Of a DNA stretch of 64,000 nucleotides, positions 32,139-40,935 are shown in pieces. The stretch covers positions 520,372-584,371 of the forward strand of contig NZ_JAGGPR010000003.1 of the NCBI RefSeq assembly GCF_018613695.1, written 5' to 3'. Each line of letters opens with the position of its first letter. Positions within the stretch are counted from its first letter, which is position 1. Position numbers and translations under genes: made by a program. The notes beneath the pieces are model-generated. The model worked only from the letters and a program-made list of their open reading frames with translations, was not told the origin of the DNA and made no database searches. The DNA is from Arthrobacter sp. ISL-95 (GTDB lineage Bacteria > Actinomycetota > Actinomycetes > Actinomycetales > Micrococcaceae).

Positions 32139-33773
32139 ATGCCCACAGACCAAAGCAACACCATGTCTCCGGATGGCGCAAGGAACGCCACCGGGACCCA
32201 GGTATCGGCAGGCCCCAACCCGGCCGCCACAAACGCAGCAAATGCAGTAAAGAACGCAGCAAAGAAAGCAAAGCTTCTCCCGAGGCGCCGGCTCAAAGAG
32301 TCCGACGTCAACGTGGTGAATAAGCCGATGCTGCGCAAAGCACTCGGCGGCACCATCGTCGGCAACACCATGGAATGGTACGACGTCGGTGTCTTCGGCT
32401 ACCTCATCACTACCATGGGCCCTGTGTTCCTGCCGGAAGCAGACAAGTCCGTCCAGACACTCTTCCTTCTGGGCACCTTCGCCGCAACCTTCATCGCACG
32501 CCCCCTCGGCGGCGTCGTGTTCGGTTGGCTCGGCGACAAGGTTGGCCGCCAGAAGGTTCTCGCAGCAACACTGATGATCATGGCGGCAAGTACGTTCGCC
32601 GTCGGTCTCCTTCCCGGCTACGCGCAGATCGGCATCTGGGCCGCCGCGTTGCTGGTGATCCTGAAGCTCATCCAGGGCTTCTCCACCGGTGGCGAGTACG
32701 CCGGTGCCACAACTTTCGTCAGCGAGTACGCTCCGGACAAGCGCCGCGGCTACTTCGCCAGCTTCCTGGATATGGGCAGCTACATCGGCTTCGCCCTCGG
32801 AGCCGCCCTGGTTTCAGTCCTGCAGCTCACGCTCGGACAGGCAGCCATGGAGGAGTGGGGTTGGAGGATTCCGTTCCTGATCGCTGGTCCGCTGGGCCTC
32901 ATCGCGGTGTACTTCCGTAGCAAGATTGAAGAATCTCCCCAGTTCCAGGCAACCCTGGACGCCCAGGAAGCCTCCGCCAAGGATGCAGCTTCACAGGACG
33001 CTGCAGTGGCCAAGGGGCCCGTGGGCATCATCAAGGCCTACTGGCGCCAGATCGTGCTGGCCATGATCCTGGCAGCAGCTGCCAACACTGTTGGTTACGC
33101 ACTAACCTCCTACATGCCCACGTACCTCACGGATTCCAAGGGTTATGACCCCGTCCACGGCACCTTGCTGACCATCCCGGTTTTGGTGATCATGGCCGTG
33201 TGCATACCGCTCACCGGTAAGTTGTCCGACCGCATCGGACGCCGTCCGGTGCTGTGGGTCGGCGCAGGCAGCACCATCGTCTTCTCCGTCCCGGCCTTCC
33301 TGCTGATCGGTATCGGCGAGATCTGGTCCACGCTGGCCGGCCTTGCATTGATTGCTTTCCCGGTGACGTTCTACATCGCCAACCTGGCCTCGGCCCTGCC
33401 GGCCTTGTTCCCGACGTCCAGCCGTTACGGCGGAATGGGCATCGCTTACAACTTCTCGGTGGCGATCTTCGGCGGAACCACGCCGTTCATCGTACAAGGC
33501 CTCATCGAAGGCACGGGCGATGACATGATGCCGGCGTACTACCTGATGGCCACGTCCATCGTGGGCGCAATCGCCATCTACTTCCTGCGCGAATCCGCCC
33601 AGCGTCCCCTGCCCGGCTCCATGCCCAGCGTGGACACCCAGGCTGAGGCCCGCGAGCTCGTAGCAACGCAGGACACCAACCCGCTCATCAACCTGGACGA
33701 GATGCCGTTCGACGGCCAGCCGATTGATGACGCCGTGTTCGGCAAAGGCAACAAGGACCTGACTCCCGCTTAG
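32139..33773 (+). CDS. MFS transporter, MHS (metabolite:H+ symporter) family
   Basis: The 544-aa protein has a long polar N-terminus (about 65 residues, Asn/Ala-rich) before the MHS signature IVGNTMEWYDVGVFGYLI. Further motifs are GGVVFGWLGDKVGRQKVL (motif A), QGFSTGGEYAGATTFVSEYA and GKLSDRIGRRPVL. Twelve helices are expected. ProP, ShiA and KgtP belong to this family, so import of a compatible solute or organic acid is likely; the substrate is not readable. AGGAG precedes ATG 32139. A 263-bp upstream gap includes a small hairpin CTGCCC/GGGCAG at 32081-32098. Confidence 0.88.
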   Translation: MPTDQSNTMSPDGARNATGTQVSAGPNPAATNAANAVKNAAKKAKLLPRRRLKESDVNVVNKPMLRKALGGTIVGNTMEWYDVGVFGYLITTMGPVFLPEADKSVQTLFLLGTFAATFIARPLGGVVFGWLGDKVGRQKVLAATLMIMAASTFAVGLLPGYAQIGIWAAALLVILKLIQGFSTGGEYAGATTFVSEYAPDKRRGYFASFLDMGSYIGFALGAALVSVLQLTLGQAAMEEWGWRIPFLIAGPLGLIAVYFRSKIEESPQFQATLDAQEASAKDAASQDAAVAKGPVGIIKAYWRQIVLAMILAAAANTVGYALTSYMPTYLTDSKGYDPVHGTLLTIPVLVIMAVCIPLTGKLSDRIGRRPVLWVGAGSTIVFSVPAFLLIGIGEIWSTLAGLALIAFPVTFYIANLASALPALFPTSSRYGGMGIAYNFSVAIFGGTTPFIVQGLIEGTGDDMMPAYYLMATSIVGAIAIYFLRESAQRPLPGSMPSVDTQAEARELVATQDTNPLINLDEMPFDGQPIDDAVFGKGNKDLTPA

Positions 33774-33851
33774 GAACTCACTGCCTGCAACTTCTGCATA
33801 GCGACGCTTATTACAAGCGATTCAGTTAGTTCGCGGCAGCTTGCCGCCCAG

Positions 33852-33897
33852 CGTAGCCACCAACCCCAAGGCGCTCTCCTTGGTGTTGGTGGCTACG
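33852..33897. terminator. Bidirectional terminator between MHS transporter and MocR gene
   Basis: CGTAGCCACCAAC (33852-33864) pairs perfectly with GTTGGTGGCTACG (33885-33897), with CCAAG/CTTGG inside. It lies 4 bp past the end of the convergent MocR gene and 79 bp past the transporter stop. Confidence 0.75.
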
Positions 33898-33901
33898 GCT
33901 G

Positions 33902-35317
33902 TTAAGCCCCCAACTGCGTTTGCACTGCCTCGCCAATGATCCGCGCACCTTCCGGGAAGCCGCCCGGATTGGGACCAGCGTAGTTGAGCCGGATGTATGG
34001 TCCTTCCGGTTCTGCGGGGAACCACTCCGTACCGGCCGCGATCAGCACCCCGGCCGCCTCGCAATCCTTGGTGAGCTGATCGACGTCGAACCCGTCCGGC
34101 AGGCGCAACCACAAGTTCAAGCCGCCTTTGGGCAGGTTGCTGAGGTGTGCCTGCGGAACGTGTTCGCGGAGGCTGGTGACCAGGAGATCGCGACGGGACT
34201 GCAACTGATGGCTGAGGCCGCGAAGGTGAGTTTGCCACCCGGGCTGCGTGACGACGTCGAGCGCTGCCGCCTGAAGCACGCCGCTGACGTACATTGATTC
34301 GGCAGCTTGAGCACCCATGATGCGTTCACGCGCCGGGCCCCGCGCGATGACGGCTGCAACGCGGATGGACGGCGAAACGCTCTTGGTCAGAGAGCGGATG
34401 TAGACCACGTGCCCGGAATCGTCCTTGGCAGCCAGCGGAACTGAAGACGCGGTGATGCCGAAGTCGTGCGCCCAGTCGTCCTCCACAAGGAAAGCTCCAT
34501 GGCGCCGGACGATCCCCAACACCTCCTCGCAACGCTCGGCAGACCATTGGGCTCCCGTGGGGTTGGCGAAGTTGGGCTGGGCGTAGAACAGCCGTGCGCC
34601 CGATTCCTCAAAGGCCCTGTCCAGCTCTTCCGGGTCCGGCCCCTCCTGGCCACTGGGAACTGGAATGACTTTCACACCCGCCTGGCCCGCCGCCAGCAGC
34701 GCGCCCCAGTAACTGGGCGACTCCACCAGCAGCGGCTGCCCATGCCCCACCAACCCGCGGAAAATTGAGCTCAGCCCGCTTTGGCTTCCGGGAAGGATTA
34801 CGACGTCGCTGGGCTGGGGAGGCGTAACGCCCACCGGCGTGGAGCTACTGAGTTCCTGCGCGAACCAGGTCTGGAGCTCGGGAAGTCCTTGTGCCGGAGG
34901 TCGGGACAAGGCGGCGTCTCCCCTTGCGGCCCGTGTGAGGGCGGCGCGGACAAGCCTTTCCGGGAGGAGCTCGCGGTCCGGATAACCGGAGTGAAACGCA
35001 ATGACGTCATTTGATGCGCTCCGCATGGCCCCGGAGTTCAGTGGACGGGCTGCCTGGGCTGCCCGCAACGCCGCTGTTTGCCAACCGTAATCCGAGGGCC
35101 TGGCTGTGCGATAGGCGCGCACGAAGGTCCCTACTCCGGGGCGGCTCTCGATCAGGCCCTGCCCCGTGAGCGTCCTCAGGGCCTTCTGCACGGTGACCGG
35201 GCTGGCTTGGTACTCGGCTACGAGTTGCCGGGTTGATGGCAGTCTGGCTCCCGGCGCGGCTCCTGCGATCCATTCCTTCAGTCGCACGACGATTCGGGAA
35301 CTGCTATCGTAATTCAT
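33902..35317 (-). CDS. MocR/GntR-type regulator with aminotransferase-like domain
   Basis: The 471-aa protein has an N-terminal GntR winged helix (LPSTRQLVAEYQASPVTVQKAL, then GQGLIESRPGVGTFV) and a fold-type I aminotransferase-like domain with FYAQPNFANPTGAQWS, LVEDDWAHDFG and the PLP Lys in YIRSLTKSVSPSIRV. MocR proteins use PLP to sense amines or vitamin B6. The ATG at 35317-35315 overlaps the start codon of the divergent EamA gene, its likely target. The reading frame continues upstream through that gene but this must be a shadow. A palindrome TAGTAGCGCTACTA lies just upstream. Confidence 0.88.
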   Translation of the reverse strand: MNYDSSSRIVVRLKEWIAGAAPGARLPSTRQLVAEYQASPVTVQKALRTLTGQGLIESRPGVGTFVRAYRTARPSDYGWQTAALRAAQAARPLNSGAMRSASNDVIAFHSGYPDRELLPERLVRAALTRAARGDAALSRPPAQGLPELQTWFAQELSSSTPVGVTPPQPSDVVILPGSQSGLSSIFRGLVGHGQPLLVESPSYWGALLAAGQAGVKVIPVPSGQEGPDPEELDRAFEESGARLFYAQPNFANPTGAQWSAERCEEVLGIVRRHGAFLVEDDWAHDFGITASSVPLAAKDDSGHVVYIRSLTKSVSPSIRVAAVIARGPARERIMGAQAAESMYVSGVLQAAALDVVTQPGWQTHLRGLSHQLQSRRDLLVTSLREHVPQAHLSNLPKGGLNLWLRLPDGFDVDQLTKDCEAAGVLIAAGTEWFPAEPEGPYIRLNYAGPNPGGFPEGARIIGEAVQTQLGA

Positions 35318-35340
35318 GAGTTCTAATAGTAGCGCTACTA
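35305..35340. promoter_or_regulatory. Face-to-face promoters with palindromic operator
   Basis: Plus-strand -10 TATCGT (35305-35310) lies 6 nt before the EamA ATG at 35316, inside the MocR coding sequence. Minus-strand -10 TACTAT (35331-35326) lies 9 nt before the MocR ATG, inside the EamA coding sequence. The perfect palindrome TAGTAGCGCTACTA (35327-35340) overlaps the latter. Both mRNAs would be leaderless. Confidence 0.6.
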
Positions 35341-36236
35341 CGCTTTCTCTACCAGTGATATCCACCCAGACATCAACAGGTGTCTGGTGGGGCCTCATTG
35401 GCGTGGTTGCTTTCTCCTTTACCGTTCCCCTGACACGGGTTGCAGTGGAGGGCTTTTCACCGCTCTTCATCGGCGCTGGTAGGGCCGTGGTTGCCGCCAT
35501 CCTTGCGGCGCTGGCACTGGCATTGACCCGGCAACGATTTCCGCGCGGCCTCCAATGGTTCCGGTTGGCCGTTGTGGCCGGAGGAATCGTGGCCGGATTC
35601 CCCTTACTCACCACTTTCGCCCTCACCAGCACCTCCGCCAGCCACGGTGCCGTGGTGATCGCGCTCCTGCCCGCAGCCACAGCCACAGTAGCGGTGATCA
35701 GGGGACGCGAACGCCCCCGGCCGCTGTTCTGGGTCCTGACGGTGGTGGGGGTGATCGCCGCAGTGGTGTTCGCTGTGGTTCAATCCGGTGGCTTCGGCTC
35801 GCTGCACTGGTCTGACCTTCTGCTGCTCGGTGCCGTGATTGCCGCAGCCATCGGTTATGCAGAGGGCGGCTTGCTGGCCCGGGAACTCGGTGCGTGGCAG
35901 ACCATCTCCTGGGCTTTAGTGGTGGCGTCTCCGGTGATGATGCTGCTGACGGTGGTCTCGCTGGGTCAGGGCATCCCTTCCGCTACGCCCATCCAATGGT
36001 TGTCCTTCGCCTACCTTGGCGTGGTGAGCATGTTCCTCGGCTTTTTCGCCTGGTACCGCGGCCTGGCCATCGGACCCATGGCGCAAGTCAGCCAGATCCA
36101 ACTCGTCCAGCCGGTCATGAGCATCGCCTGGGCCGGCCTGCTATTGGGTGAGTCGATGACGTGGACCACCGTTGTGGGCGGTCTGGCAGTGATCCTGTGC
36201 GCCGGCGCGGCTGTCCGTGTCAGGCTCAGGAAGTAG
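35316..36236 (+). CDS. EamA (DMT superfamily) transporter
   Basis: The 306-aa membrane protein has two EamA repeats and about ten helices (GVWWGLIGVVAFSFTVPLTR in the first; ATPIQWLSFAYLGVVSMFLG in the second). EamA proteins often export amino acids or related metabolites. The ATG at 35316 shares two bases with the start codon of the divergent MocR-type regulator, an arrangement that ties the two genes together. The N-terminal 20 residues are polar Ser/Thr, so an internal start is conceivable, but no ribosome site supports one. Confidence 0.83.
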   Translation: MSSNSSATTLSLPVISTQTSTGVWWGLIGVVAFSFTVPLTRVAVEGFSPLFIGAGRAVVAAILAALALALTRQRFPRGLQWFRLAVVAGGIVAGFPLLTTFALTSTSASHGAVVIALLPAATATVAVIRGRERPRPLFWVLTVVGVIAAVVFAVVQSGGFGSLHWSDLLLLGAVIAAAIGYAEGGLLARELGAWQTISWALVVASPVMMLLTVVSLGQGIPSATPIQWLSFAYLGVVSMFLGFFAWYRGLAIGPMAQVSQIQLVQPVMSIAWAGLLLGESMTWTTVVGGLAVILCAGAAVRVRLRK

Positions 36237-36298
36237 GAACCGTGTCCACGGCGAGCACAGCGGATGTGGAGCCCGCCCGGACCTCGTAGAATCGGCGC

Positions 36299-36700
36299 AT
36301 GCGTGAGATACCGGTGGGGTCCATCCACCATCTTGAGATCTGGGTGCCGTTCCTTGAACGGGCAAAGGAAGAGTGGGGCTGGCTGCTGGGAGAGCTAGGT
36401 TATGAGCCCTTCCAACAGTGGCCCACGGGGTGCAGTTGGAAGCTCGATGGGACGTACGTGGTGGTGGAGCAGACTGATGCCACCACCGCCACCACCCACC
36501 GGCGCACTGATCCCGGGGTCAACCACGTGGCTTTCCATGCCGGGACCCGTGAGAACGTGGACAGGATCCGGGCGCTGGGCGCAGATGCGGGCTGGTACGA
36601 GATGTTCGAGTCGAAGTATCCGCACGCCGGAGGGCCGGAGCACTATGCGGCGTACCTGCTCAATACGGACAGCTATGAGGTTGAGTTGGTTGCGGGGTAG
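36299..36700 (+). CDS. VOC-family protein
   Basis: The 133-aa single VOC domain has IHHLEIWVPFLERAKEEWGW with a first metal-ligand His, VNHVAFHAG with a second, and YAAYLLNTDSYEVELV with the terminal Glu. The set looks complete, so metal-dependent chemistry is plausible, but no substrate is known. ATG 36299 follows TAGAAT by 7 nt (leaderless). Its 3' end overlaps the convergent endonuclease/phosphatase gene by 28 bp. Confidence 0.83.
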   Translation: MREIPVGSIHHLEIWVPFLERAKEEWGWLLGELGYEPFQQWPTGCSWKLDGTYVVVEQTDATTATTHRRTDPGVNHVAFHAGTRENVDRIRALGADAGWYEMFESKYPHAGGPEHYAAYLLNTDSYEVELVAG

Positions 36701-37704
36701 GTCGGGCGGGGTGTCCCAGGCTGTAGCCGTGCCATCGTAGCGAGATGGTCCGTCCCTGGAGATGAGATCACGGATGCTCCGGTCATGGTGAACCCGCGGA
36801 ACAAAATGTGGTCCGGTCTGGTGGCGGGAAGGCGTGCCGGCCAGGTGAACCCGAAGCCCGCCCGGGCGTCGTCGAGAATAGCCAGCAACGGCGCGAAGGC
36901 GCGGTCAGTGTTGGCGGTATTAAAGTCGCCTACCACCAGCATGCGTGACGAAGTGTCCGCTTCCACTATCCGGGTGAGTTCCGCGAGCCCGTTGTTCCTG
37001 CTGCTGACGTCGCCGGGTCGAACAGAGGGCAAATGTACGGCATAGAGCTGGACGGGGCCGTCGGGCGATTCCAGCTGCACGCTTACAGCGCGCGACCAGC
37101 CGAGTCCCAAAGCGAGCGGCTCACCTTGGCTCAGCGGGTACCGGCTCCAAACGCCTACGGTTCCTGCCGTTAGTCGATGCCCATATGTACCGTCCAACAG
37201 GGGAAATATTCGTTCCAGGGTGGGCCCGGTGAGCTCCTGCAGAACCACGACGTCGGCACCTGACTCGACCAGCTTTTCGACGGCCGCGCCCGGGTCAGGA
37301 TTTCCTGCACGTAGATTTTGGGTAGCAACGGTCCATCCACTGGCCGCCTCCTCCAATGTCTCCTCGGCGGAAGCGGGGGCGACGCCCGTCATCAGGACCG
37401 GCAAGAATACGACGCACCAGCAAATCAGCGCGGCCGCCATTGGGATGGCGCCGAACCAGGCTTTAGACAACAACACCGCTATCAGCAGCGCAGCTATGAC
37501 CACCCCGAGCCAGGGCAGGAAGCTCTCGATGACCAGCACCACACCGTTAGCCTGCGGCACCAGTCCGTGGCCGAAGAGCAGTACCGTGATTGCTCCCGCG
37601 AAGGTTCCTGCAACCCAGTCCCTGGCTCGCGGACGGCGCCGCCGAGCCTCAAGCAGCCCACGTTGGGTGGCCGTTGCATAGGTGGTTCCGATGTCCTTTT
37701 CCAT
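36673..37704 (-). CDS. Membrane-anchored endonuclease/exonuclease/phosphatase family protein
   Basis: The 343-aa protein has an Arg-rich cytoplasmic start and about three membrane helices (residues 30-110: GTFAGAITVLLFGHGLV, FLPWLGVVIAALLIAVLL, MAAALICWCVVFLPVLM). An extracellular EEP domain follows: VATQNLRAG, VVLQELTG, VVGDFNTAN and PDHILFRG, covering the metal and catalytic His/Asp/Asn motifs. Such proteins may cleave nucleic acid, phospholipid or sugar phosphates outside the cell. It is divergent from the response regulator, with 62 bp between starts. Confidence 0.83.
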   Translation of the reverse strand: MEKDIGTTYATATQRGLLEARRRRPRARDWVAGTFAGAITVLLFGHGLVPQANGVVLVIESFLPWLGVVIAALLIAVLLSKAWFGAIPMAAALICWCVVFLPVLMTGVAPASAEETLEEAASGWTVATQNLRAGNPDPGAAVEKLVESGADVVVLQELTGPTLERIFPLLDGTYGHRLTAGTVGVWSRYPLSQGEPLALGLGWSRAVSVQLESPDGPVQLYAVHLPSVRPGDVSSRNNGLAELTRIVEADTSSRMLVVGDFNTANTDRAFAPLLAILDDARAGFGFTWPARLPATRPDHILFRGFTMTGASVISSPGTDHLATMARLQPGTPRPTYPATNSTS

Positions 37705-37714
37705 AGCCCCATGG

Positions 37715-37742
37715 TTCAGAAGAGAACTTAAAGGATTCTGAA
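37715..37742. promoter_or_regulatory. Inverted repeat between EEP gene and two-component genes
   Basis: TTCAGAA (37715-37721) and TTCTGAA (37736-37742) form a perfect 7-bp inverted repeat, 14 nt apart, in the 62-bp divergent promoter region and over the -35 position of the response regulator gene. It is a candidate autoregulatory site. Confidence 0.4.
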
Positions 37743-37766
37743 GCCGTGCGAACTATGCTGGTGGCC

Positions 37767-38450
37767 ATGACGGAGCCCATAACAGTCCTGATCGTCGATG
37801 ATGATCCGGAAATCAGGAGCTCCTTGCAATCCTTGCTTGAAGCCGCCGGCTACCTGGTGGAATTGGCCGCCGACGGCCGGGAGGCGCTCGAACGGGTCGC
37901 CGCAACGTCCCCGGACTTGCTGTTGGTGGACGTCCTCATGCCGGTGATGGACGGGCTGGGCCTCTGCCGAATGCTCCGGGCGGCAGGCAATACGGTTCCG
38001 ATCCTGCTGCTCACCGCCCGCAGTGACGTGGCTGACTGCGTTGCAGGTTTGGACGCAGGAGCGGATGACTACCTTTCCAAACCTTTTGACCCTCATGAGT
38101 TGCTGGCACGGTTGCGGGCCATGGCACGCCGGACAGCCCAGCTTCCCCAGCACCCCACCGGGTACCACGGTTTGGAACTGGTACCCGAGGCTCATGCAGT
38201 GAGGCACAACGGGCGTTGGATCGACTTGAGCAGCACCGAGTACGCCCTCCTTTGCGTGCTGGCGGAAAACCCGGAGCAGACGCTCAGCCGGGCCCAGATC
38301 AGTGACTCAGTGTGGGGATATGCCATGACTCCGGCCTCCAACTCACTGGAGGTTTACGTCAGCTACCTGCGCCGGAAGCTCGAAGCTGAGGGTGAACCAC
38401 GGCTCATCCAGACAGTGCGGGGAGTCGGCTACCGGCTGGCAGCATCATGA
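37767..38450 (+). CDS. OmpR-family response regulator
   Basis: The 227-aa protein has a receiver domain with acidic pocket VDDDPE, phospho-acceptor Asp in LLLVDVLMPVMDG, Thr in LLLTARS and Lys in YLSKPFDP. A C-terminal winged helix follows (LSSTEYALLCVLAENPEQTL, then EVYVSYLRRKLEAEGEPRLI and VRGVGYRL). ATG 37767 lies 8 nt after TATGCT, so the mRNA is probably leaderless; a GTG upstream is less likely. It overlaps the histidine kinase gene by 4 bp. It resembles MprA-type regulators, but the signal and regulon are unknown; the divergent EEP gene is a candidate target. Confidence 0.9.
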   Translation: MTEPITVLIVDDDPEIRSSLQSLLEAAGYLVELAADGREALERVAATSPDLLLVDVLMPVMDGLGLCRMLRAAGNTVPILLLTARSDVADCVAGLDAGADDYLSKPFDPHELLARLRAMARRTAQLPQHPTGYHGLELVPEAHAVRHNGRWIDLSSTEYALLCVLAENPEQTLSRAQISDSVWGYAMTPASNSLEVYVSYLRRKLEAEGEPRLIQTVRGVGYRLAAS

Positions 38451-39790
38451 CGCTGAGATTGCGAATGACACTGGTCATCGCGGCTGCCATCACCCTCACC
38501 GTTTTGGTATTCGCGGTACTGGTTTACGCCCTGGTAGGCCACGAACTACGCACGAACGAGGATCTGTCCCTGAGGCGTGAGTCGGATCGCATCATTCAAC
38601 TGATCCAGACTGATCCGAACTGGCAGGGCTTTTCGCAATGCACCTGGGTCCGTTCGCCGGCATGCGCGCAACTCGTGGCGCCAACACCCAATGAAGACCC
38701 GGATGCTGGCGCCGGGCCCGCTCTGCCCATTACCGGGCAGATGCGCGACGTGGCTTCCGGCGGGAGTGCGGCCTTCTTCACGGAAGCGACCATCGGCGAA
38801 GACCCAATCCGCGTGTATGTCAGGCCGCTGCCAAACCAGAGGGCATTAGTGGTTGGAGTCAGGGACGACAGGGTGTTGGCGTCCTTTGAGCGTCTCGGTT
38901 GGCTGCTGGCGGCAACAGTGCTGGGCGCCTTGGTGGTTGCAGCAGGTACTGCCTACGTAGCCGCCAGGCGCGGACTCCGACCAGTCGATCGGCTGACAGC
39001 AGTGGCGGAGGGTATCGCCCAAACCGGCGACACCGGCATCAGGATCCCTCGAAGCAGCACAACCGAGACGGACAGGCTGGGCATCGCCTTCAACACGATG
39101 CTGGGCAAACTGGAGCAATCCCGCCGCCAGCAGGAACAACTGATTGCCGATGCTTCCCACGAGCTGCGTACTCCCCTGACATCGCTGCGGACGAACGCTG
39201 CCATGCTCAAGAACCCCGAACTGGACCGGAGGAGTAAAGAACGCATCACGGGGGCCTTGGAGCATGAACTGATGGGTATGCAGTCCCTTGTTGAAGACCT
39301 GATCGACTTGGCCCGCCATGAAGAGGCACCGTCCTTCGTGGAGGAACTGGACCTCAACGAACTTGTCCTCTTTTGCATGGAGAACGCCCAACGGCGCTAC
39401 CCCGGAATCGAGTGGTTCCTGAACGGGTCCCGGGAACAACTCCTGGTGACCGGAGAACGCGCCAGGCTGGCGCGTGCGGTATCGAATTTACTGGACAACG
39501 CCGGAAAATTTACGCCTGAGCCGGGCCAGGTCAGGCTGGCGCTCAGCGTTTCCGAACGCGCAGTCACTCTTGATGTGCGTGATACAGGACCCGGAATCCC
39601 GGCGCAGGATCTAGCCCATGTCTTTGACAGGTTCTACCGCTCAACCAATGCACGGAGCGTGGCCGGATCGGGTCTGGGACTCGCCGTGGTGCACAACGTA
39701 GCCATGGCACATAACGGGACGGCAAGAGCGCACCCGAGCCCAAGCGGGGCGCACCTCAGCCTCACCCTCCCGCTTGCCCAAGGCAGCTAA
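38447..39790 (+). CDS. Sensor histidine kinase
   Basis: The 447-aa kinase has TM1 at residues 10-30, an extracellular sensor loop of about 110 residues with two Cys (QCTWVRSPACAQ), and TM2 near 145-165. A HAMP domain is followed by HisKA with the phospho-acceptor in LIADASHELRTPLTSLR, then HATPase_c with LLDNAGKFTPE, DTGPGIPAQDL and GSGLGLAVVHNVA. It phosphorylates the upstream OmpR-type partner. The Cys pair in the sensor loop may form a disulfide. The layout matches MprB-like kinases that sense envelope stress. Confidence 0.9.
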   Translation: MTLRLRMTLVIAAAITLTVLVFAVLVYALVGHELRTNEDLSLRRESDRIIQLIQTDPNWQGFSQCTWVRSPACAQLVAPTPNEDPDAGAGPALPITGQMRDVASGGSAAFFTEATIGEDPIRVYVRPLPNQRALVVGVRDDRVLASFERLGWLLAATVLGALVVAAGTAYVAARRGLRPVDRLTAVAEGIAQTGDTGIRIPRSSTTETDRLGIAFNTMLGKLEQSRRQQEQLIADASHELRTPLTSLRTNAAMLKNPELDRRSKERITGALEHELMGMQSLVEDLIDLARHEEAPSFVEELDLNELVLFCMENAQRRYPGIEWFLNGSREQLLVTGERARLARAVSNLLDNAGKFTPEPGQVRLALSVSERAVTLDVRDTGPGIPAQDLAHVFDRFYRSTNARSVAGSGLGLAVVHNVAMAHNGTARAHPSPSGAHLSLTLPLAQGS

Positions 39791-39802
39791 GCCTGTAGGG
39801 GT

Positions 39803-40324
39803 CTATGAGGGGTTAGGCGGAACAACCGGGCGCCACATTGCCACGCGTGGCCAGCGCGTCAAACCCAACTCTGCCTCGTGCTCCATCAGGCGGGACAACT
39901 GCGGACCCCAACTGCCGGCGTCGAGCACTTCGAAGCCCAGGCGCCGATAGTACGGGCCGTTCCACGGCACATCCCGGAAAGTGCTCAAGGTTTGGCGCTG
40001 CATCCCGTGGCCCCGCGCCCAAACGCGCGCAGCGTGCAACAGTTCCCGGCCCAGGCCCTGGTGCGCTTGATCCGGGTGGACGCTGACCTGCTCCACATGG
40101 CCTTTGCCGTCCACGATGTCCGCCAACAGATACGCCACCGGGTAGTCCAGCCCGTCCACGGACACCCACGCGCGCCCCGCTGCGGCGTAGCTGCTCAGCT
40201 CATCGACGGAAAGCGGCTCGTCGTCAGCGATTGAGTCCATGCCCAACGTCCTGAAAGCCTGGCCCGCGGCACGCTCGATTTCCTGCATCATCAGGAGGTC
40301 GTCCGCATGCGCGAGCCTGATCAT
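39803..40324 (-). CDS. GNAT-family N-acetyltransferase
   Basis: The 173-aa GNAT fold has an acetyl-CoA loop at VSVHPDQAHQGLGRELLHAA (motif A; Q-x-x-G-x-G/A variant) and motif B at YYRRLGFEVLD. The N-terminus (IRLAHADDLLMMQEIER) is typical of amine or peptide acetyltransferases. The substrate is unknown. Its start overlaps the stop of the SRPBCC gene by 4 bp, so they are co-translated. It converges with the histidine kinase gene. Confidence 0.85.
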   Translation of the reverse strand: MIRLAHADDLLMMQEIERAAGQAFRTLGMDSIADDEPLSVDELSSYAAAGRAWVSVDGLDYPVAYLLADIVDGKGHVEQVSVHPDQAHQGLGRELLHAARVWARGHGMQRQTLSTFRDVPWNGPYYRRLGFEVLDAGSWGPQLSRLMEHEAELGLTRWPRVAMWRPVVPPNPS

Positions 40325-40803
40325 TGCCCGGAGTCCATGCTTGGAGGAGCCTGGTTTGGAGTGGTGGTCACCAGGAACTCGTTGCGCTTCTCAATAAGGT
40401 TCTGCAGATACCGGGCCAGGACCAGCTTCTCCACCAGCCTGCCCAGCGGACCGAACGGTGCGGCGAATTCCACCGTATCCACCATGAGGGTCCCGCTGCC
40501 ATCGGCCCGGAACTCGTGCGTGTGGCGGAGGTACTTGAAAGGGCCCTTCACCTGCTCATCAGAGAACGACGACGGCTCCTCCATCCGCGTGATGCGGCTG
40601 GTCATCCGGAACCGGACTCCGAGGTGCCACGCCTGCCAGGTGACAGTCTCACCTTCTGAGATCAGTCCGGTGGTGACGCCGGCGATGGCCTTCTCGCGGC
40701 TGTGCGTCATGGACCCCACATGGGCATCGATGTCGCGGGAAAGATCGAACAGTTCCTGCGGCGACATGATGGAGCGGGTGCGGCAGACGAAAGCGACGGG
40801 CAT
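40321..40803 (-). CDS. SRPBCC-family ligand-binding protein
   Basis: The 160-aa helix-grip protein shows SPQELFDLSRDIDAHVGSM, ISEGETVTWQAWHLGVRFRM and the C-terminal helix GRLVEKLVLARYLQNLIEKR, the usual SRPBCC (START/polyketide cyclase-like) pattern. It probably binds a hydrophobic ligand. GAGGT lies before ATG 40803. It is first in a two-gene unit with the GNAT gene. The partner reaction is not deducible. Confidence 0.8.
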   Translation of the reverse strand: MPVAFVCRTRSIMSPQELFDLSRDIDAHVGSMTHSREKAIAGVTTGLISEGETVTWQAWHLGVRFRMTSRITRMEEPSSFSDEQVKGPFKYLRHTHEFRADGSGTLMVDTVEFAAPFGPLGRLVEKLVLARYLQNLIEKRNEFLVTTTPNQAPPSMDSGQ

Positions 40804-40935
40804 ACCTCGATCTTCGCAGACCTTCCCCTCTGCGCGCGCCGAAGTCTGCTACGGGTTGTGACCGGGCTTATGGCGGCCCGTGCGGTGATGCTGCTAATTT
40901 GCAAAGACAACCCTGACTGATTGGTGGTGTTCCCC

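Noticed and set aside
35318..35686. N-terminal extension of the MocR frame
   Set aside because: The extension is antisense to the EamA coding region and has no ribosome site; the GntR domain starts at ATG 35317.
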